Source of the DNA: Plantago ovata
Lineage: Eukaryota; Streptophyta; Magnoliopsida; Lamiales; Plantaginaceae
Assembly: GCA_028274465.1 (NCBI GenBank)
Contig: CM051455.1
Span: 134,202,096-134,266,095 of the forward strand
Direction of reading: 5' to 3'
DNA length: 64,000 nucleotides
Shown: positions 11,801 through 23,779 of the stretch, piece by piece
How the letters are laid out: each line of letters starts with the position of its first letter
Position numbering within the stretch: the first letter of the stretch is position 1
Made by a program: the position numbers and the translations under genes
Notes under the pieces: generated by a model
Databases searched by the model: none
Told to the model about the DNA's origin: nothing
The model's input: the letters and a program-made list of their open reading frames with translations, nothing else

Positions 11801-13062
11801 ATGGCTCCAAGATCAGCCAATCAAGCTGTTCTTGAAAAGGGTGGCATGCAGGTTAACCCAGATCCTTTTTGAATGTCAGAACAAGTAATCTTCACTTTTT
11901 GTTTGGAAGAAGAGGATAAAATCCATCTGCATTATCAGAAATATGTAGTGATTTTGCTGCACATCATTTTAAAGCTTGGGGAAATTATGCGCTAAGTGTT
12001 AACGCAAGTTCTGTGTAATGTGGGAGGACTTGTTACACCTTCCTTCTCTAGCGGCTGTGATCCTGATGATTAAATTTCTTGCATATATCTTTCCTTGTCA
12101 GGTTCTTACAAAAGAAGATGCTGAAACACTTGAATACTGTGCTGCCATGAACAGAAGAGGTGAATGTCCACCTCTTATGGTCACATTTGACTCATGTCAA
12201 GGGTATGATATTTCTTCACTCGTTTGTTTGATTCTAATTTTATAACTGGAAACTGAATTTGGCTGGCTTTTATATGCTGCAGCTACACAGTGGAAGCTGA
12301 TGGTGCTATAAAGGGCTTGACGCTTCTTGCAGAGTACACAGGCGATGTGGATTACTTGAAGAATCGCGAACGTGACGACTCCGATAGCTTGATGACTCTT
12401 CTACTGTCGGCTGATCCATCAGAGAGTCTTGTCATATGCCCAGACAAGCGAGGGAACATTGCTCGCTTTATCAGTGGCATAAATAATCACATACCGTAAG
12501 TTCATGCTACTTAACCTTGCTCTATTTGTTAGAACATGCCCCTTCTGTTGTGTGTATGTCGCGCAATTGCTACTTTTATTGCACAGAACTCTTTGTATTT
12601 GTTGAAATTCTTCTCCTATCCACTTTAGGTAGTTTTGGTGAAGAAAACTACGCATAAATTGGAAATCATGCTATATAAATTAGAGGAAGATATGGTTCAA
12701 TTTTTAATACAGATTAGCTGCTATATATGCTAGATATTGCTCTTGTTTGAACTTACTTTTGCTCATTTTAGCATACTCACTGCAGTTTTGTTGCAAAACC
12801 TTTCTTAAACAAGTTTGTCAATTAACTTTTCTTTGTCAATTTCGATATCCTACTTAAATTATTGCCAATAGCCGTTCTTACATGGATCAATCTTTTCTGT
12901 AGGCAAAGCCGCAAAAAGCAAAATGTGAAGTGTGTGAGGTACAATGTCTGTGGGGAGATCCGGGTGCTTCTGGTTGCAACCCGTGATATAGCCAAAGGGG
13001 AGAGGCTATATTATGACTACAACGGATATGAGCATGAGTATCCGACTCATATGTTTGTGTAA
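8872..13062 (+). CDS. ATXR5/6-type histone H3 lysine-27 monomethyltransferase (PHD + PIP + SET)
   Basis: Six exons join in frame: open frame to 9364, then 9520-9597, 11628-11851, 12102-12202, 12283-12495 and 12903-13062, all with GT-AG borders. Exon 1 encodes an acidic stretch and a PHD finger ([33 protein letters not shown]) that in this family reads the unmodified H3 tail. Exon 2 holds a PCNA-binding PIP box, QKKIHEFF. Exons 3-6 make the divergent SET domain, with RFISGINNH and the C-terminal YYDYNGYEHEYPTHMFV. The family monomethylates H3.1 K27 during replication and restrains heterochromatin over-replication. The length (about 390 residues) fits ATXR5/6. Oddity: the long frame has no ATG. 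A well-placed ATG at 8970 lies one base out of frame. ATXR5 and ATXR6 cannot be separated with certainty here. Confidence 0.88.
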
Positions 13063-13940
13063 GTTGTGTCGCACTAACAATCTTGCGACCGAGCACAAAC
13101 ATCATAACAAACTTAATTTGCTTCTAATACTCTGAGAGTAGATAGAGAAAACCACATTTTTGGCCGAGAATTGTATTTATCATGTGTTTCGGCCTCATTG
13201 TATGGGCACTGAGAAATTTGTTGTGTTCATAGAAAAGTTTCAGTAGGTTATTTGGTAGGATATTTATTTAGTTAGGAACTAGTACATGGTTACTTGTGAT
13301 CAATCTCTTCAATTTTAGCTGCTCAAGAGTCCAATTGTCTCAATTTTGTGCTCTTATTTTTCAAGTTTAGTTATTACTTCTATCATTATCATCAGGCATT
13401 AGTTAATCAGGGGTAGAGAAATTAGAGAAAGACATTCTTCAGGGTATGAAAACAGAGAGACAGTTGTACACGCTGCAATTGCGTATGATTTGATCTCGTC
13501 CTCACATAGAAATATATATATGCAGCTGTAATAAGAATGTTGGTCATTATAATATCTTGATCTTCTGATTGAGATCTCGCGACTGAGGCAAGGCCCGAGC
13601 TGAGTCATTTGATCAGTTAAAACTGTTTGAAAGTCATTGTACTGTTCTTGCCTCCGAAAACAGCAAAACAATTGCTGTTTATTGTGACTACTTCTCAGTT
13701 GCAACATAGTACTGGTTTTAGTGATTTCAACTTGAATGGTTCTCAGAGAAGTTATTATATGTATGCAGCATATTTCATTATCATCTTGTTGTAGAGTTTT
13801 GAGAGTAGTTTGATTGAAAAGTTGTCTGTGTTTGTGATGATGAATAAACTGAAATACAGACACTTAATTGGAACTAAGAGCAGTATGTGTTCAACTTTTT
13901 CGGCAGAGACATTTTAGTACTACTAAATCATCATCTTAGA
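13063..13940. other. 3' flank of the ATXR gene, reused in the downstream duplicates
   Basis: This contains the 3' UTR and flank. Most of it recurs at about 15655-16470 (catgtgtttcggcctcattg; agcagtatgtgttcaact; tttcggcagagacatttta), so it was copied along with the gene. The long minus-strand frame at 13399-13863 has no recognisable protein signature and I do not call it a gene. Confidence 0.6.
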
Positions 13941-15640
13941 CAAAGACGTTGGATTCTTTGCTGGAGGTGTACAATGAAGAAGAGGAGGAAAACGGCATCG
14001 TTGTGGAGGCAAGTGGTGTTGAAGAAGTAAACGATGCCGTAGAAGAAGAGGAGAAGGATAAGTACGAGGACGCGACTTGCGAGCAATGTGGGTCAGGAGA
14101 GAAAGGTGAGCAGCTGTTGCTGTGTGATGGGTGTGATAGAGGGTACCATATGGTGTGTTTAAGGCCGATTGTGGCCCGTGTTCCTGTTGGCCCGTGGTTT
14201 TGCCCTCATTGCTCTCATCAGAAAGATACCACCTTGATAAAAAGTAAAAGGATTTTGTGTTTATAAGCTTAGTTGAGTGATTCATTTGTGTTTGTATGTT
14301 TGAAAACGATTGAAATGATGAAAATTGGTTGTTGTTGGTTGTGTTTGGTGAGTGGTTTGATGAGGGAAATGTCTGATTGTGTGTGCAAGTTTTATGCAGA
14401 AGAAGATTGTCGATTTTGTCTGGATTCAGAAGACTGATGAGTAGGAAGCAGAGTCTAATGGAAAAGGTAGATTGGTTTTTCTTTGTTTTGGAAACTGTTC
14501 CTTTGTCTTCTGTTGAGATGAGTTTTTATGTTCCAATACAATTTTGTAAGTTTGTGTATGACTAGCTTTACTCCAAGAAGCTGTGACTCATCTTCACTGT
14601 ATAAGTCTGAGTTTATATGAAAGGCACAATCTGTCATCGGAATTGTAATTTAGAGAAATTACTATATAGGATCAAGATTAATCATTGCATCCAAGTAAAA
14701 TCTTTTCTCTGAAAGAAGACTACTCAAAATCCATTTGTTGTTTTCAGTTTAATATGAATTGATATAGAACTACAGGAGCAATTACTTTGTATTGCGCAAT
14801 TTCAGCGCAAGAACTTTAAGACAGACTAATACTTTAATCGCTAGAAATGATGTAGATAGCTTTACTTATGATGGTTGATAAGAGAGACAGAGATTGACGT
14901 GACTTAGTGATGATTAAGCATCATCATTTGTTTATTTGTCTTTTTAATTTACTTACATGTAGCATGTGGAGTTTATATTTTCTTGTCCTTTGGACTGATT
15001 GCAGATACTTGAAAACGCCGCAGACGTGCACTAGTGTTTACAAAGAGGAGCAGGAGATTGTTGCCCTACGTGCCAACAGAGAATCCAAAGAGAAGGCTAG
15101 AGCAGATGCAATCCCTTGCTGCAGGGTTGACTGCTCAGGCCATGGAATTCAGCAATGAGCTGACATACATGCCCAACATGGCTCCAATATCAGCCAATCA
15201 AGCTGTTCTTGAAAAGGATGGCATGCAGGTTAGCCCAGATCCTTTATGAATGTCAGACCAAGTAATCTTCACTTCTACTTTGGAAGAAGAGGATAAAATC
15301 CATCTGCATTTTCAGAAATATGTAGTGATTTTGCTGCACATCATTTTAAAGCTTGGGGAAATTATGCGCTAAGTGTTAACGCAAGTTATGTGTAATGTGG
15401 AAGGACTTGTTACACCTTCCTTTTCCGAGTTATACAAGTGATTTAGCAGCTGTGATCCTGATGATTAACTTTCTTGCATATATCGTTCCTTGTCAGGTTC
15501 TTACAAACGAAGATACTGAAACACTAGAATACTGTGCTGCCATGAGCAGAAGAGGTGAATGTCCGCCTCTTATGGTCACATTTGACTCATGTCAAAGGTA
15601 TGATAATTCGTCTCTCGTTTGTTTGATTCTCATTTTATAA
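13941..15640 (+). pseudogene. Decayed tandem copy 2 of the ATXR5/6 gene
   Basis: The copy starts abruptly inside exon 1 ([15 protein letters not shown]), keeps an intact PHD finger through 14243, and has exon 2 near 14390-14466, exon 3 at 15006-15229 and exon 4 at 15498-15598. Exons 5 and 6, which carry most of the SET domain, are gone. The sequence after exon 4 jumps directly to the 3' flank. Intron 2 is shortened from about 2 kb to about 540 bases. Stops interrupt exon 2 (DE*EAE) and the start of exon 3, and the PIP motif has lost its last aromatic residue (QKKIVDFV). No start codon remains. A truncated PHD-only product is conceivable but unsupported. Confidence 0.9.
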
Positions 15641-16469
15641 CTGGAAACTGAATTTGACATGTGTTTCGGCCTCATTGGATGGGCACTGTGAAATTTGTAC
15701 TGTTCATAGAAAAGTTTCAGTAGGTTATTTGGATTCAAAGATAGGATTTTTTTGCCATATTTTTTTAGTTAGAAACTAGTACATTGTTACTTGAGATCAA
15801 TCTCTTTAATCTTAGCTGCTCAAGAGTCCAATTGTCTCAATTTTGTGCTCTTATTTTTCAGGTTTAGTTATTACTTCTTTCATTATCATCAGGCATTAGT
15901 TAATCAGGGACAGATAAGTTAGAGAAATACATTCTTCAGGGTATGAAAACAGTCAGACAGTTGTACACGTTTGCATGCGAATGAAAGTTTCTCATTCTTG
16001 CTCGGTTTGCGCTGCTATTGCGTGTGATTTGATCTCCTCCTCACATAGAAATATATGCAGCTGTAATAAGAATGTTGCTCATTTTTAATATCTTGATCTT
16101 CTGATTGAGATCTCACGACTGAGGCAAGGCCCGAGCTGAGTTATTTGATCAGTTAGTAGAACTGTCTGAAAGTCATTGTAGAACTGTTCTTGCCTCCCAA
16201 AGTTGCTGTTTATTGTGACTACTTCTCAGTTGCAACATAGTACTGGTTTTAGTGAGTTCAACTTGAATGGTTCTCAGAGAAGTTATATGTATGCAGCATC
16301 TTAATTTCATTATCATCTTGTTGAAGAGTTTTGAGAGTAGTTTGATCGAAAAATTGTCTGTATTTGTGATGATGAATAAACTGAAATACAAACACTTGGT
16401 TGGAACTAAGAGCAGTATGTGTTCAACTTTTTCGGCAGAGACATTTTAGCACTACCAACTCATCATCTT

Positions 16470-17600
16470 AGACAAAGACGTTAGATTCTTTGCTGGAGGT
16501 CTACAATGAAGAAGATGAGGAAAACGGCGTCGTTGTGGAGGCAAGTAGTGTTGAAGAAGTAAACGATGCCGTAGAAGAAGAGGAGAAGGATAAGTACGAG
16601 GACGCGACTTGCGAGCAATGTGGGTCAGGAGAGAAAGGTGAGCAGCTGTTGCTGTGTGATGGGTGTGATAGAGGGTACCATATGGTGTGTTTAAGGCAGA
16701 TTGTGGCCCGTGGTTTTGCTCTCGTTGCTCTCATCAGAAAGATACCACCCTGATAAAAAGTAAAAATGATTTTGTGTTTACATGCTTACTTGAGTGATTC
16801 ATTTGTGTTTGAATGTTTGAAAACGATTGAAATGATGAAAATTGGTTGTTGTTGTTTGTGTTTGGTGAGTGGTTTTGATGAGGGAAATGTTTGATTGTGT
16901 GTGTTTGAAGGTTTTATGCAGAAGTAGATTCTCGATTTTTTCAGGATTCAGAAGACTGATGAGAAGGAAGCAGATGCTAATGGAAAAGGTAGATTGGTTT
17001 TTGTTTGTTTTGGAAACTTTTCCTTTGATAATCAAGTGTAATAAAGCTTGGGAAAATTATGATCCAAGTGTTAACGCAAGTTATGTGTAATGTGGGAGGA
17101 CTTGTTACACCTTCCTTTTCCGAGTTATACATGTGATTTAGCAGCTGTGATCCTGATGATTAACTTTCTTGCATATATCTTTCCTTGTCAGCTTCTTACA
17201 AAAGAAGATACTGAAACACTTGAAAACTGTGCTGCCATGAACAGAAGAGGTGAATGTCCGCTTCTTATGGTCACATTTGACTCATGTCAAGGGTATGATA
17301 TTTCTTCACTTGTTTGTCTGATTCCAATTTTATAACTGGAAGCTGAATTTGACTAGCTTTTACATGCTGCAGCTACACAGTGGAAGCTGATGGTCCTATA
17401 AAGGACTTGACTCTTCTTGCAGAGTACGCGGGCGATGCCTATTACTTGAAGAATCGCGAACGCGACGACGGCGATAGCTTGATGACTCTTCTACTGTCGG
17501 CTGATCTATCAGAGAGTCTTGTCATATGCCCAGACAAGCGATGGAACATTGCTCGCTTTATCAGCAGCATAAACAATCACACACTCTAAGTTCATGCTAC
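16470..17600 (+). pseudogene. Decayed tandem copy 3 of the ATXR5/6 gene
   Basis: It shares the same broken 5' junction as copy 2 (caaagacgttrgattctttg), so one was copied from the other. The PHD finger lost a 14-base block between two gtggcccgtg-like words near 16705, which removes its last zinc ligands. Exon 2 (about 16911-16987) has a stop inside the PIP motif. Exon 3 is absent. Exons 4 (17192-17292) and 5 (17373-17585) remain, but the exon 5 donor GT has become CT and exon 6 is missing. Base changes are modest compared with copy 1, so decay is recent relative to the spread of this family. Confidence 0.9.
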
Positions 17601-18678
17601 TTAACCTTGCACTATTTGTTAGAAAAGGCCCCTTCTGTTGTTTATATGTTGGGCAATTGCTACTTTTATTGCACAGAACCCTTTTTTTATTTATTATTTT
17701 CTTCCTTGTTCCATCATGATAAAAAAAATGCTAGGATTAATAATGATGCTGCAATTAATAATTTTTAGAAAGAAAAAAATTATAACTCGGCTTGCTGTGT
17801 TGTTGTATGAAGGTTTATAGATATTAGTGTACTACTACTACTACTCTAGTGTCTTATATGTTAGTACGTGCACTCTGACTTGGTTAGGGGAATTATGTGC
17901 TAAAGTTTGTTTTAACTATTAATTTGTTATGTGCTAAACTCTGCTTTAAGTATTTATCTTAACTTTACTACATCTTTTGTCAATTCTAAAGTAGCAAAAC
18001 CTCAACAAGATTTATGCAATTGTTATGTTAAACAAATAAAGGGCATTTCTGCCATTTCACACAGAAACGTAATAGCTAGTAAAAAATTGCATGTCCACTT
18101 AAAAAGTCGTGTTAGGGCAAAAAAAAAACATGACAAAGGTAAGGGCATTTCCGTATTTACAACAAATCACACCTTAATGCCCTGTTTGGTTCGGGTGCAG
18201 TTTGACCACGCGTTGAAGTGCATAAGTTGGGGTGTAGTTTCGGTCCAACTTATGATGTACTAGAACCAATGAGGGAACCTTAATCCTCACCGTTTGGTTT
18301 GCCATATTTTTCTGTGTGTGTTTTAGGTGTATCTGAGCCAAATTTCTTGTACACGTTTTTTGGTGGTGTATTTGGATCAACCCACTTATTTTCTAGTCAA
18401 AGCCCCCAAAAAAACACACTTTCTTCTCCCCTAATCAGTTTGGTTTTGTCTCTGCATGAGAAATCAGTTATACCGATCGATTTTGAGCCTGACTATATCA
18501 TAATGAAGGACAATCAAAAAGTCCCAGATATAAAGTCCAACTCTCTATGTCCTTCAAACTACATCCAACGAATGAAGTCCCAGATAATCATAGAGGTCAG
18601 TCAGTCTTTCAGGCCACAATGTCATCACATAATCACAAACATCAAACATATTTGGGGCAGATAGGTCCTTGCACTATC
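17601..18678. other. Intergenic DNA with a possible MITE edge
   Basis: No gene is visible. At 18178 the words ccctgtttggttcggg resemble the terminal inverted repeats of plant MITEs, and gtttggtt-type words recur at 18290 and, inverted, near 18760 and 18857. I could not pair two clear ends or find a target-site duplication, so no element is called. Confidence 0.35.
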
Positions 18679-18945
18679 ACCAAGTAACAACAGCTCAGGA
18701 AGCATAGGGAAAGTCCAATCAAAGTCCAATTGGGAGATTGAGAGAACTCGTTTATATACACCAAACGCTCAGGTTCCTGACTATCACCAAGTAACAACAG
18801 CTCAGGAATCATAGACAAAATAAGGTTCATGATTCTGTATATAAACGAGTTCTCTTAACCAAACGCTCTGCATAATCAGGAACCTTATTTTGTCTCGAGG
18901 ACAAATCTGGATCAGGCGATTGAGAGAACTCGTTTATATACAGAT
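18679..18945. repeat. Nested direct and inverted repeat cluster
   Basis: The 20-mer starting agagaactcg occurs directly at 18741-18760 and 18923-18942 and inverted at 18836-18855. A 15-bp perfect inverted pair (gacaaaataaggttc) lies at 18814-18828 and 18880-18894. The word accaagtaacaacagctcag occurs at 18678 and 18785. The whole can fold into alternative hairpins. There is no coding content. It may be a small foldback element or a rearrangement scar. Confidence 0.75.
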
Positions 18946-19131
18946 AGCATCTAATAGACTTTCCTTAGCTAATCCAAGCATGTCATAAGCTTGTGCTCGC
19001 CTCCACAGGCTTTTGGCATGACGATTTGCCGGGGTATGCAGAGAAAGTGCACGAGAATCATGGTTACAACTAGAATCCTTAACACAATATCTGCATCTCC
19101 AATTGGAAGTTCCTCTTAAATACAGCAGCAA
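18945..19131 (-). pseudogene. Fragment of a TPR/ARM-repeat (UNC-45-like) protein gene
   Basis: The minus strand reads SRALSLHTPANRHAKSLWRR and then AQAYDMLGLAKESLLDAI, a TPR-motif helix pair that I recognise from a plant TPR-plus-armadillo-repeat protein. Only about 60 residues are present. The upstream part reads as non-homologous sequence, and no further exons could be found on either side. The downstream boundary coincides with the repeat cluster at 18945. It is a gene fragment with no evidence of function. The family assignment rests on memory of homologues, without a search. Confidence 0.55.
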
Positions 19132-19496
19132 GTCTGAATTTATCCATGACTATGCAAGGTGGAGGACTATGTCTCACATCAATTCCCACCCATGTAATAA
19201 CTCATTCTGGTGCCACATTTGAATTATGCATGATAAAATTAAAAGCAATCAGATACGAAACACAAAAATCTCATGTAGCATAGAACATTCAAAATTCTTA
19301 ATTGCTCCTTACTAAAGTTAAGTAAAAGAGGTGGGGATGTTTAACAGATAAGGCGTTCACGAACAAAGAGGTCACCATAAGTAGTTAAGCTAAAAGACTG
19401 AAACAAGTTCAATATCAATCCCACGCGATCAAAATACAAAAGAAAAGGCGACTGCAAGACTATCCCAATGCCCAACCACATATTAACCTCAAATAA

Positions 19497-21766
19497 CTAG
19501 TACCTCCTGGGAAAGCGGTCCATGAGCATTCCAGAAGGGCACTCAAAAGCCAGATGTCCTCTCCCTCCACAGTTGTGGCATATGATCATCTGAACACAAT
19601 CCCTACTCATATGCCCGATCTGCTGGCAGTTCCGACAGACGATATCTCTGTATCCACCTCCATCTCTATATCTGCCTCCATCTCTGTACCCACCTGCACG
19701 ATCGCCACCGCCCCTCTCTTCAATCATATTGGCCTTCGGACAGCTTCTAGCAACGTGTCCAGAGATGTTGCACGTGTTGCATACAGGTTCGTTTGAACAA
19801 TCACGAGCTAGATGACCTGTTTTCCTGCAGTTTTTGCATGCTTTGTCGTTCATACAGTCAGCTGCCATATGTCCTTGCTTAAAGCAGTTGTTGCACAACC
19901 TCAGATCACCAGGTGGCAACTGGGAGCTGTGCAGTCCCGTGCCTGGTGCCCGGATTTTCCACATGTGTGGCAGATGCCCTCATTTGGACAGTTTCCTGCC
20001 ATGTGGCCAGGCTCTCGACAGTTCCAGCAGAGAGATTTTGTGCTGCACTCTGATGCAATGTGCCTGAATTTTCATATTATAAAAGGAATTAGCAAAGATG
20101 TTCAAAGAGAGCACATTGAAAAAATTAAAGATGCTCCCTGAAGTTTACTTATATCCATTGCCCTATAACTTGAACGCACCAAACTTTGCAGTTATGTTTC
20201 ATAAATTTCCATACTTTAATGTTTAAAAAATACTTGCTCTGCTTGTAACCCCTCAAATCCAGAGGGGTGGGGGGAGGGATTGGTTGGTTGGAACTAAGAT
20301 CATGCAACTAACTCAAAATATTCAAATGTAATGGTACACATCAGCTGCAAACTTATGTCTATGATCCAGAGCAGTTACTACGCTCAACTAAGAAGAGGAG
20401 ACTTCAAGTACTTGTATTAGTATATGTGATTTCAAGTAGACAGTCAGGTGGAGTGAAACATGAATGAATCTCAGCCAAGAAAGTGAGAGAAGTGAAGAGT
20501 CAGAGAGCCGAATTGACACGATATTTCCTTTAAAGACATTGATGGATACTCATGTTTTGTTTAAAATACAGCTAGTAGTATATAAATCTTCTTGCCTGAA
20601 TAACAGTGGTTTGCTCTTAGGTTTCCTTGCCCGCTATGTGTATCCTTATGGCATTGAAGGCGAGTTAAAATATTCATAACTAGATTTACCATAATTTTTT
20701 GAACCAGACATGCATTTTGCTTTGCTCTTAGTCTATATCAACTAAGAGTTGGAGAAAATCCAATGTAAATATTGAAGGCCGAGTAAAGTCTGCAACAGAC
20801 AATATGGCAATTCCATTGAGTTTTAAAGACCGTGATGCAACATGTTTCTTTCACCAATTGTAGCTTATTAGCTGGTTTGTTTGTCTTCTTAACTGGCTGA
20901 TATATTCTCATGAAATTCCATCATATACACATAGATATACACCTAGCTGTTTATTCAAGCAATAAGATGGATATTTATGAGTATCCATCATATATTCTCA
21001 TGAAATTCCAATTTCAAGATGCATGATATTTTGCAACATTATGTATATGTATAAAAAGCGCAATATTGTACAGAACCATCAAAATAATATTAGAGATACT
21101 TACCCAGGAAGGCCGCAATTGTGACAGATGGCCACATTGGGGCATTCTCTGGCAAAGTGGCCAGGCCTCTTGCAGTTCTTACAAAAATTGTTCTGGCTGC
21201 AAAAGAACAATGGATCAAATAAGAGAATTTTCCAGGCAAAGCCAAATTTCGAAAAATACAACTTCAATGTGCTGGGAATACTAGAAAAACAGAATGCAGT
21301 AATTAGACTCAAATACTGGAGTAAAGTTATCAAAGTTCCTCCATGCTCTTTTTATAGAACTCATTACTAGTTTACTAATGCCAACACGATGAACCTAGAT
21401 TTGAGAAAACTAGCAGAAACCATAATGTAAAAAAGATGTAACAGTCATCGTCTCATAGAAGATGGAATTCAGTGAAGATCCATATATGCACAGATGATAT
21501 AGAGTTGTGAAACACCCGTTCCAGTGCCATACTTCCATATCAGAATACACCACGGCTGCTTCCCAACCAACAGATACCATACTGAAGAAAAGCCACAAAT
21601 AAATGAAAATTCAGACTAAATTAACCTGTAGCCCCCGTCTGGAATCCCGTCTATATGGTGCATCACAGTAGGACTATCGCTCAGTACGCATCTTACGATC
21701 CACCGGGCTCCTGCTCCTGCTCCGGCTCCGGCTCCTGCTCCTGCTTCGGCTCCTGTCCATGCTCAT
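19497..21766 (-). pseudogene. RS-tagged CCHC zinc-knuckle protein (CNBP/GIS2-like), disrupted
   Basis: Three exons on the minus strand: 21766 to about 21628, 21196-21104 and 20063-19497. Exon 1 starts MSMDRSRSRSRSRS and continues to SPVDRKMRTER. Exons 2-3 encode nine CCHC knuckles of the form C-x2-C-x4-H-x4-C (for example CKNCKRPGHFAREC, CHNCGGRGHLAFEC) with a Gly/Arg/Tyr-rich stretch before the last two, ending RFPRRY. Family members bind single-stranded RNA or DNA. The frame is broken: a stop at 21674-21676 replaces the usual Tyr codon, and one-base length changes in short G or C runs occur at the exon 1 end, at the exon 3 start and near 19922. With at least four disruptions I call it a pseudogene. 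A reinitiated C-terminal product from 19964 is possible. Confidence 0.85.
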
Positions 21767-21779
21767 TTTGATTCTATCC

Positions 21780-22980
21780 CCAATCACCAACCAACACCTA
21801 CGTGCAAGATATCACCTAAACTCCTCTTTCCAGAATCACATGATAACAAATAAAAAGGCCCGGACAAACCTCATTTAAAGATGTTCAACATCATTTCAAT
21901 TTTTCTGTTAAAGTTCCAATTAGTCTGAGCTTTCTTATTCTGCATTTTCACTTAACTTATTCAATCATCATACATTAGGGGTAATTAATGTCTAACGGTG
22001 AGAAAAAGGGAAGGAGATCAATTATTTGCGATGGAAAGCTGAGGAAAACAACCACCAAAGTTATCATATATGTTATCTGTTGTATATATAAAAATATCTG
22101 TTCACCTTCTATTCATTCTTACATTACAAACTCAAAAACTTCCTCCTCACTTTTACATTCTTTTAATTCCCCCACACCACCTACAGCTCATGTCTTCAAC
22201 CCCATAGCACAACAAATCGCTCATTTGACACATCAAAATACTTGGTAAACAAATGAATGTCGACAACATAAGACACAATTAATCTAGTGACTAACGTTTC
22301 GTGATAACAGAAGGTTTGGACAGCAAGGTTTCTTCAACAATTTTTAACATGCCAATTGTCAATCATCACATCAGTACAAACATCAACACAGCAACACATA
22401 CACAATACACCAAAAACAACACATAACTAAAAATTGCAAATACATAACAGGAATGCATTCCGAAATTGCATCCAGCACCATATCACTACCTGTTATCAAC
22501 AAATTGAGATAAAATGCAAACAGAAATCACTTCATACCGAAACATCTTTCAAACAAATGGAAACATTAACAAGCAGCACCTAAACTATGCTAATACTCTG
22601 TCAAACACAGCTCATAAGGTCAATTTTCTCTCAAACTCACCAACTAACACCAATTCGATACCACTCCAATCAGACCTAAGTACACACCAACAAATTATTC
22701 TTCGAACCGTCGTTTTCTCCACCATTAGTAACGTAAACAAGTAGCTCGGAAGGTCAATTTCTATCAAATTCAACAGCTAAAAGCAAATAATCGACACCGC
22801 TCAAATCCGACCTAAAATTGATGGTTAAAAGGGGAAAAGCTTAAAAGGAAAGTCATGGAATAGTAAATTGTTTTCAGATCTAAAGATAGCGAAGGCAGAG
22901 ATTGTAGAGAGAGAGATAAAGACAATATAAACCAAACGACTTTATAAATATGGCAATATGTGATGTACTGTAAAATTAAC
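21780..22980. other. Gene-poor spacer
   Basis: No coding region is recognised. It would include any 5' UTR and promoter of the zinc-knuckle gene, but I see no convincing TATA box or splice-joined upstream exon. The DNA is rich in A/C on the plus strand. Confidence 0.35.
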
Positions 22981-22984
22981 TCAC

Positions 22985-23260
22985 AAGCTTCCAGGACCAT
23001 ATCCTCATGAACACGGATTGAACCAGATATTATCAATCCCAAGCCAAGTCCAGGAAATATGTATGCATTATTTGCCTAAATCGCAGAACATCAATAATGC
23101 ACAAGTCACCTGAAAAGTTACAACACTACAATGCGCATGAACCATCACTTAAGGAGTTTACATTGGACCTGTCCAGATGCTTAAACGTTCACGTTGTATT
23201 CCACTGGAGCAGATGGACTTCCACTAGCAAAAATTTCTCACCCCTGGTTGATATCTTCAA
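22985..23260 (-). pseudogene. NADP-malic enzyme gene fragment (two exon remnants)
   Basis: Exon remnant 23075-22985 reads [18 protein letters not shown] followed by [12 protein letters not shown], the conserved C-terminal malic-enzyme segment. It is flanked by an AG acceptor and a GTGAGT donor. The remnant upstream of it (about 23245-23190) reads IFASGSPSAPVEYNVNV and then a stop, matching the ASGSPF-x-PVE motif that precedes it in the family. The joining part and all other exons are absent. Malic enzyme decarboxylates malate to pyruvate with NADP. This piece is too short for that. Introns retained between the remnants show it was copied from genomic DNA, not from mRNA. Confidence 0.8.
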
Positions 23261-23779
23261 AGACGACAAAGAAAATAAATAAATCAGTCGCGTCTAGTCT
23301 AAGAAACATCAACGAACAAATAATGCAGGGAAAACAGATTACTCCACTCCATTTATAAGCTTCTTGGCTGTACATTCAGACTGAGAGGTTGGGTTGGAGA
23401 GGGCAAGAATTACCGTTTTCTGAAATTCAGTAGAACACAATTTCAGTTTCTTTCTTTATCTACATGTATCCTTGAGAAAATGAACTGTAAAAGTTCAAAT
23501 CAGATGGTATAACTCATTGAAGGATGTCATTGCCTCAACAATTTCTTTGGTTAAGGTTTGTCATGCTCCTGATGATCCTATTTTAGAAACAGAGAAAGCA
23601 AATCTATAACTTACAAGCTACATGGTTATTTTCATTAACGAGCCCTCCCCACATTCCTGGGAGCTTGGCCAAAAATTCTGGTTTGCAAATATATAGTCGG
23701 AAGAAACTCCTGTTTAAAAGCAAAGCAATTTATAAGCTGCAGTGACCAGCACTGCAACTGACTCGCCCATTCTTCTGCC

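Noticed and set aside
13399-13863. 154-residue minus-strand frame downstream of ATXR copy 1
   Set aside because: No recognised motif; its counterpart near 16173-16391 is broken, and the region is the duplicated 3' flank.
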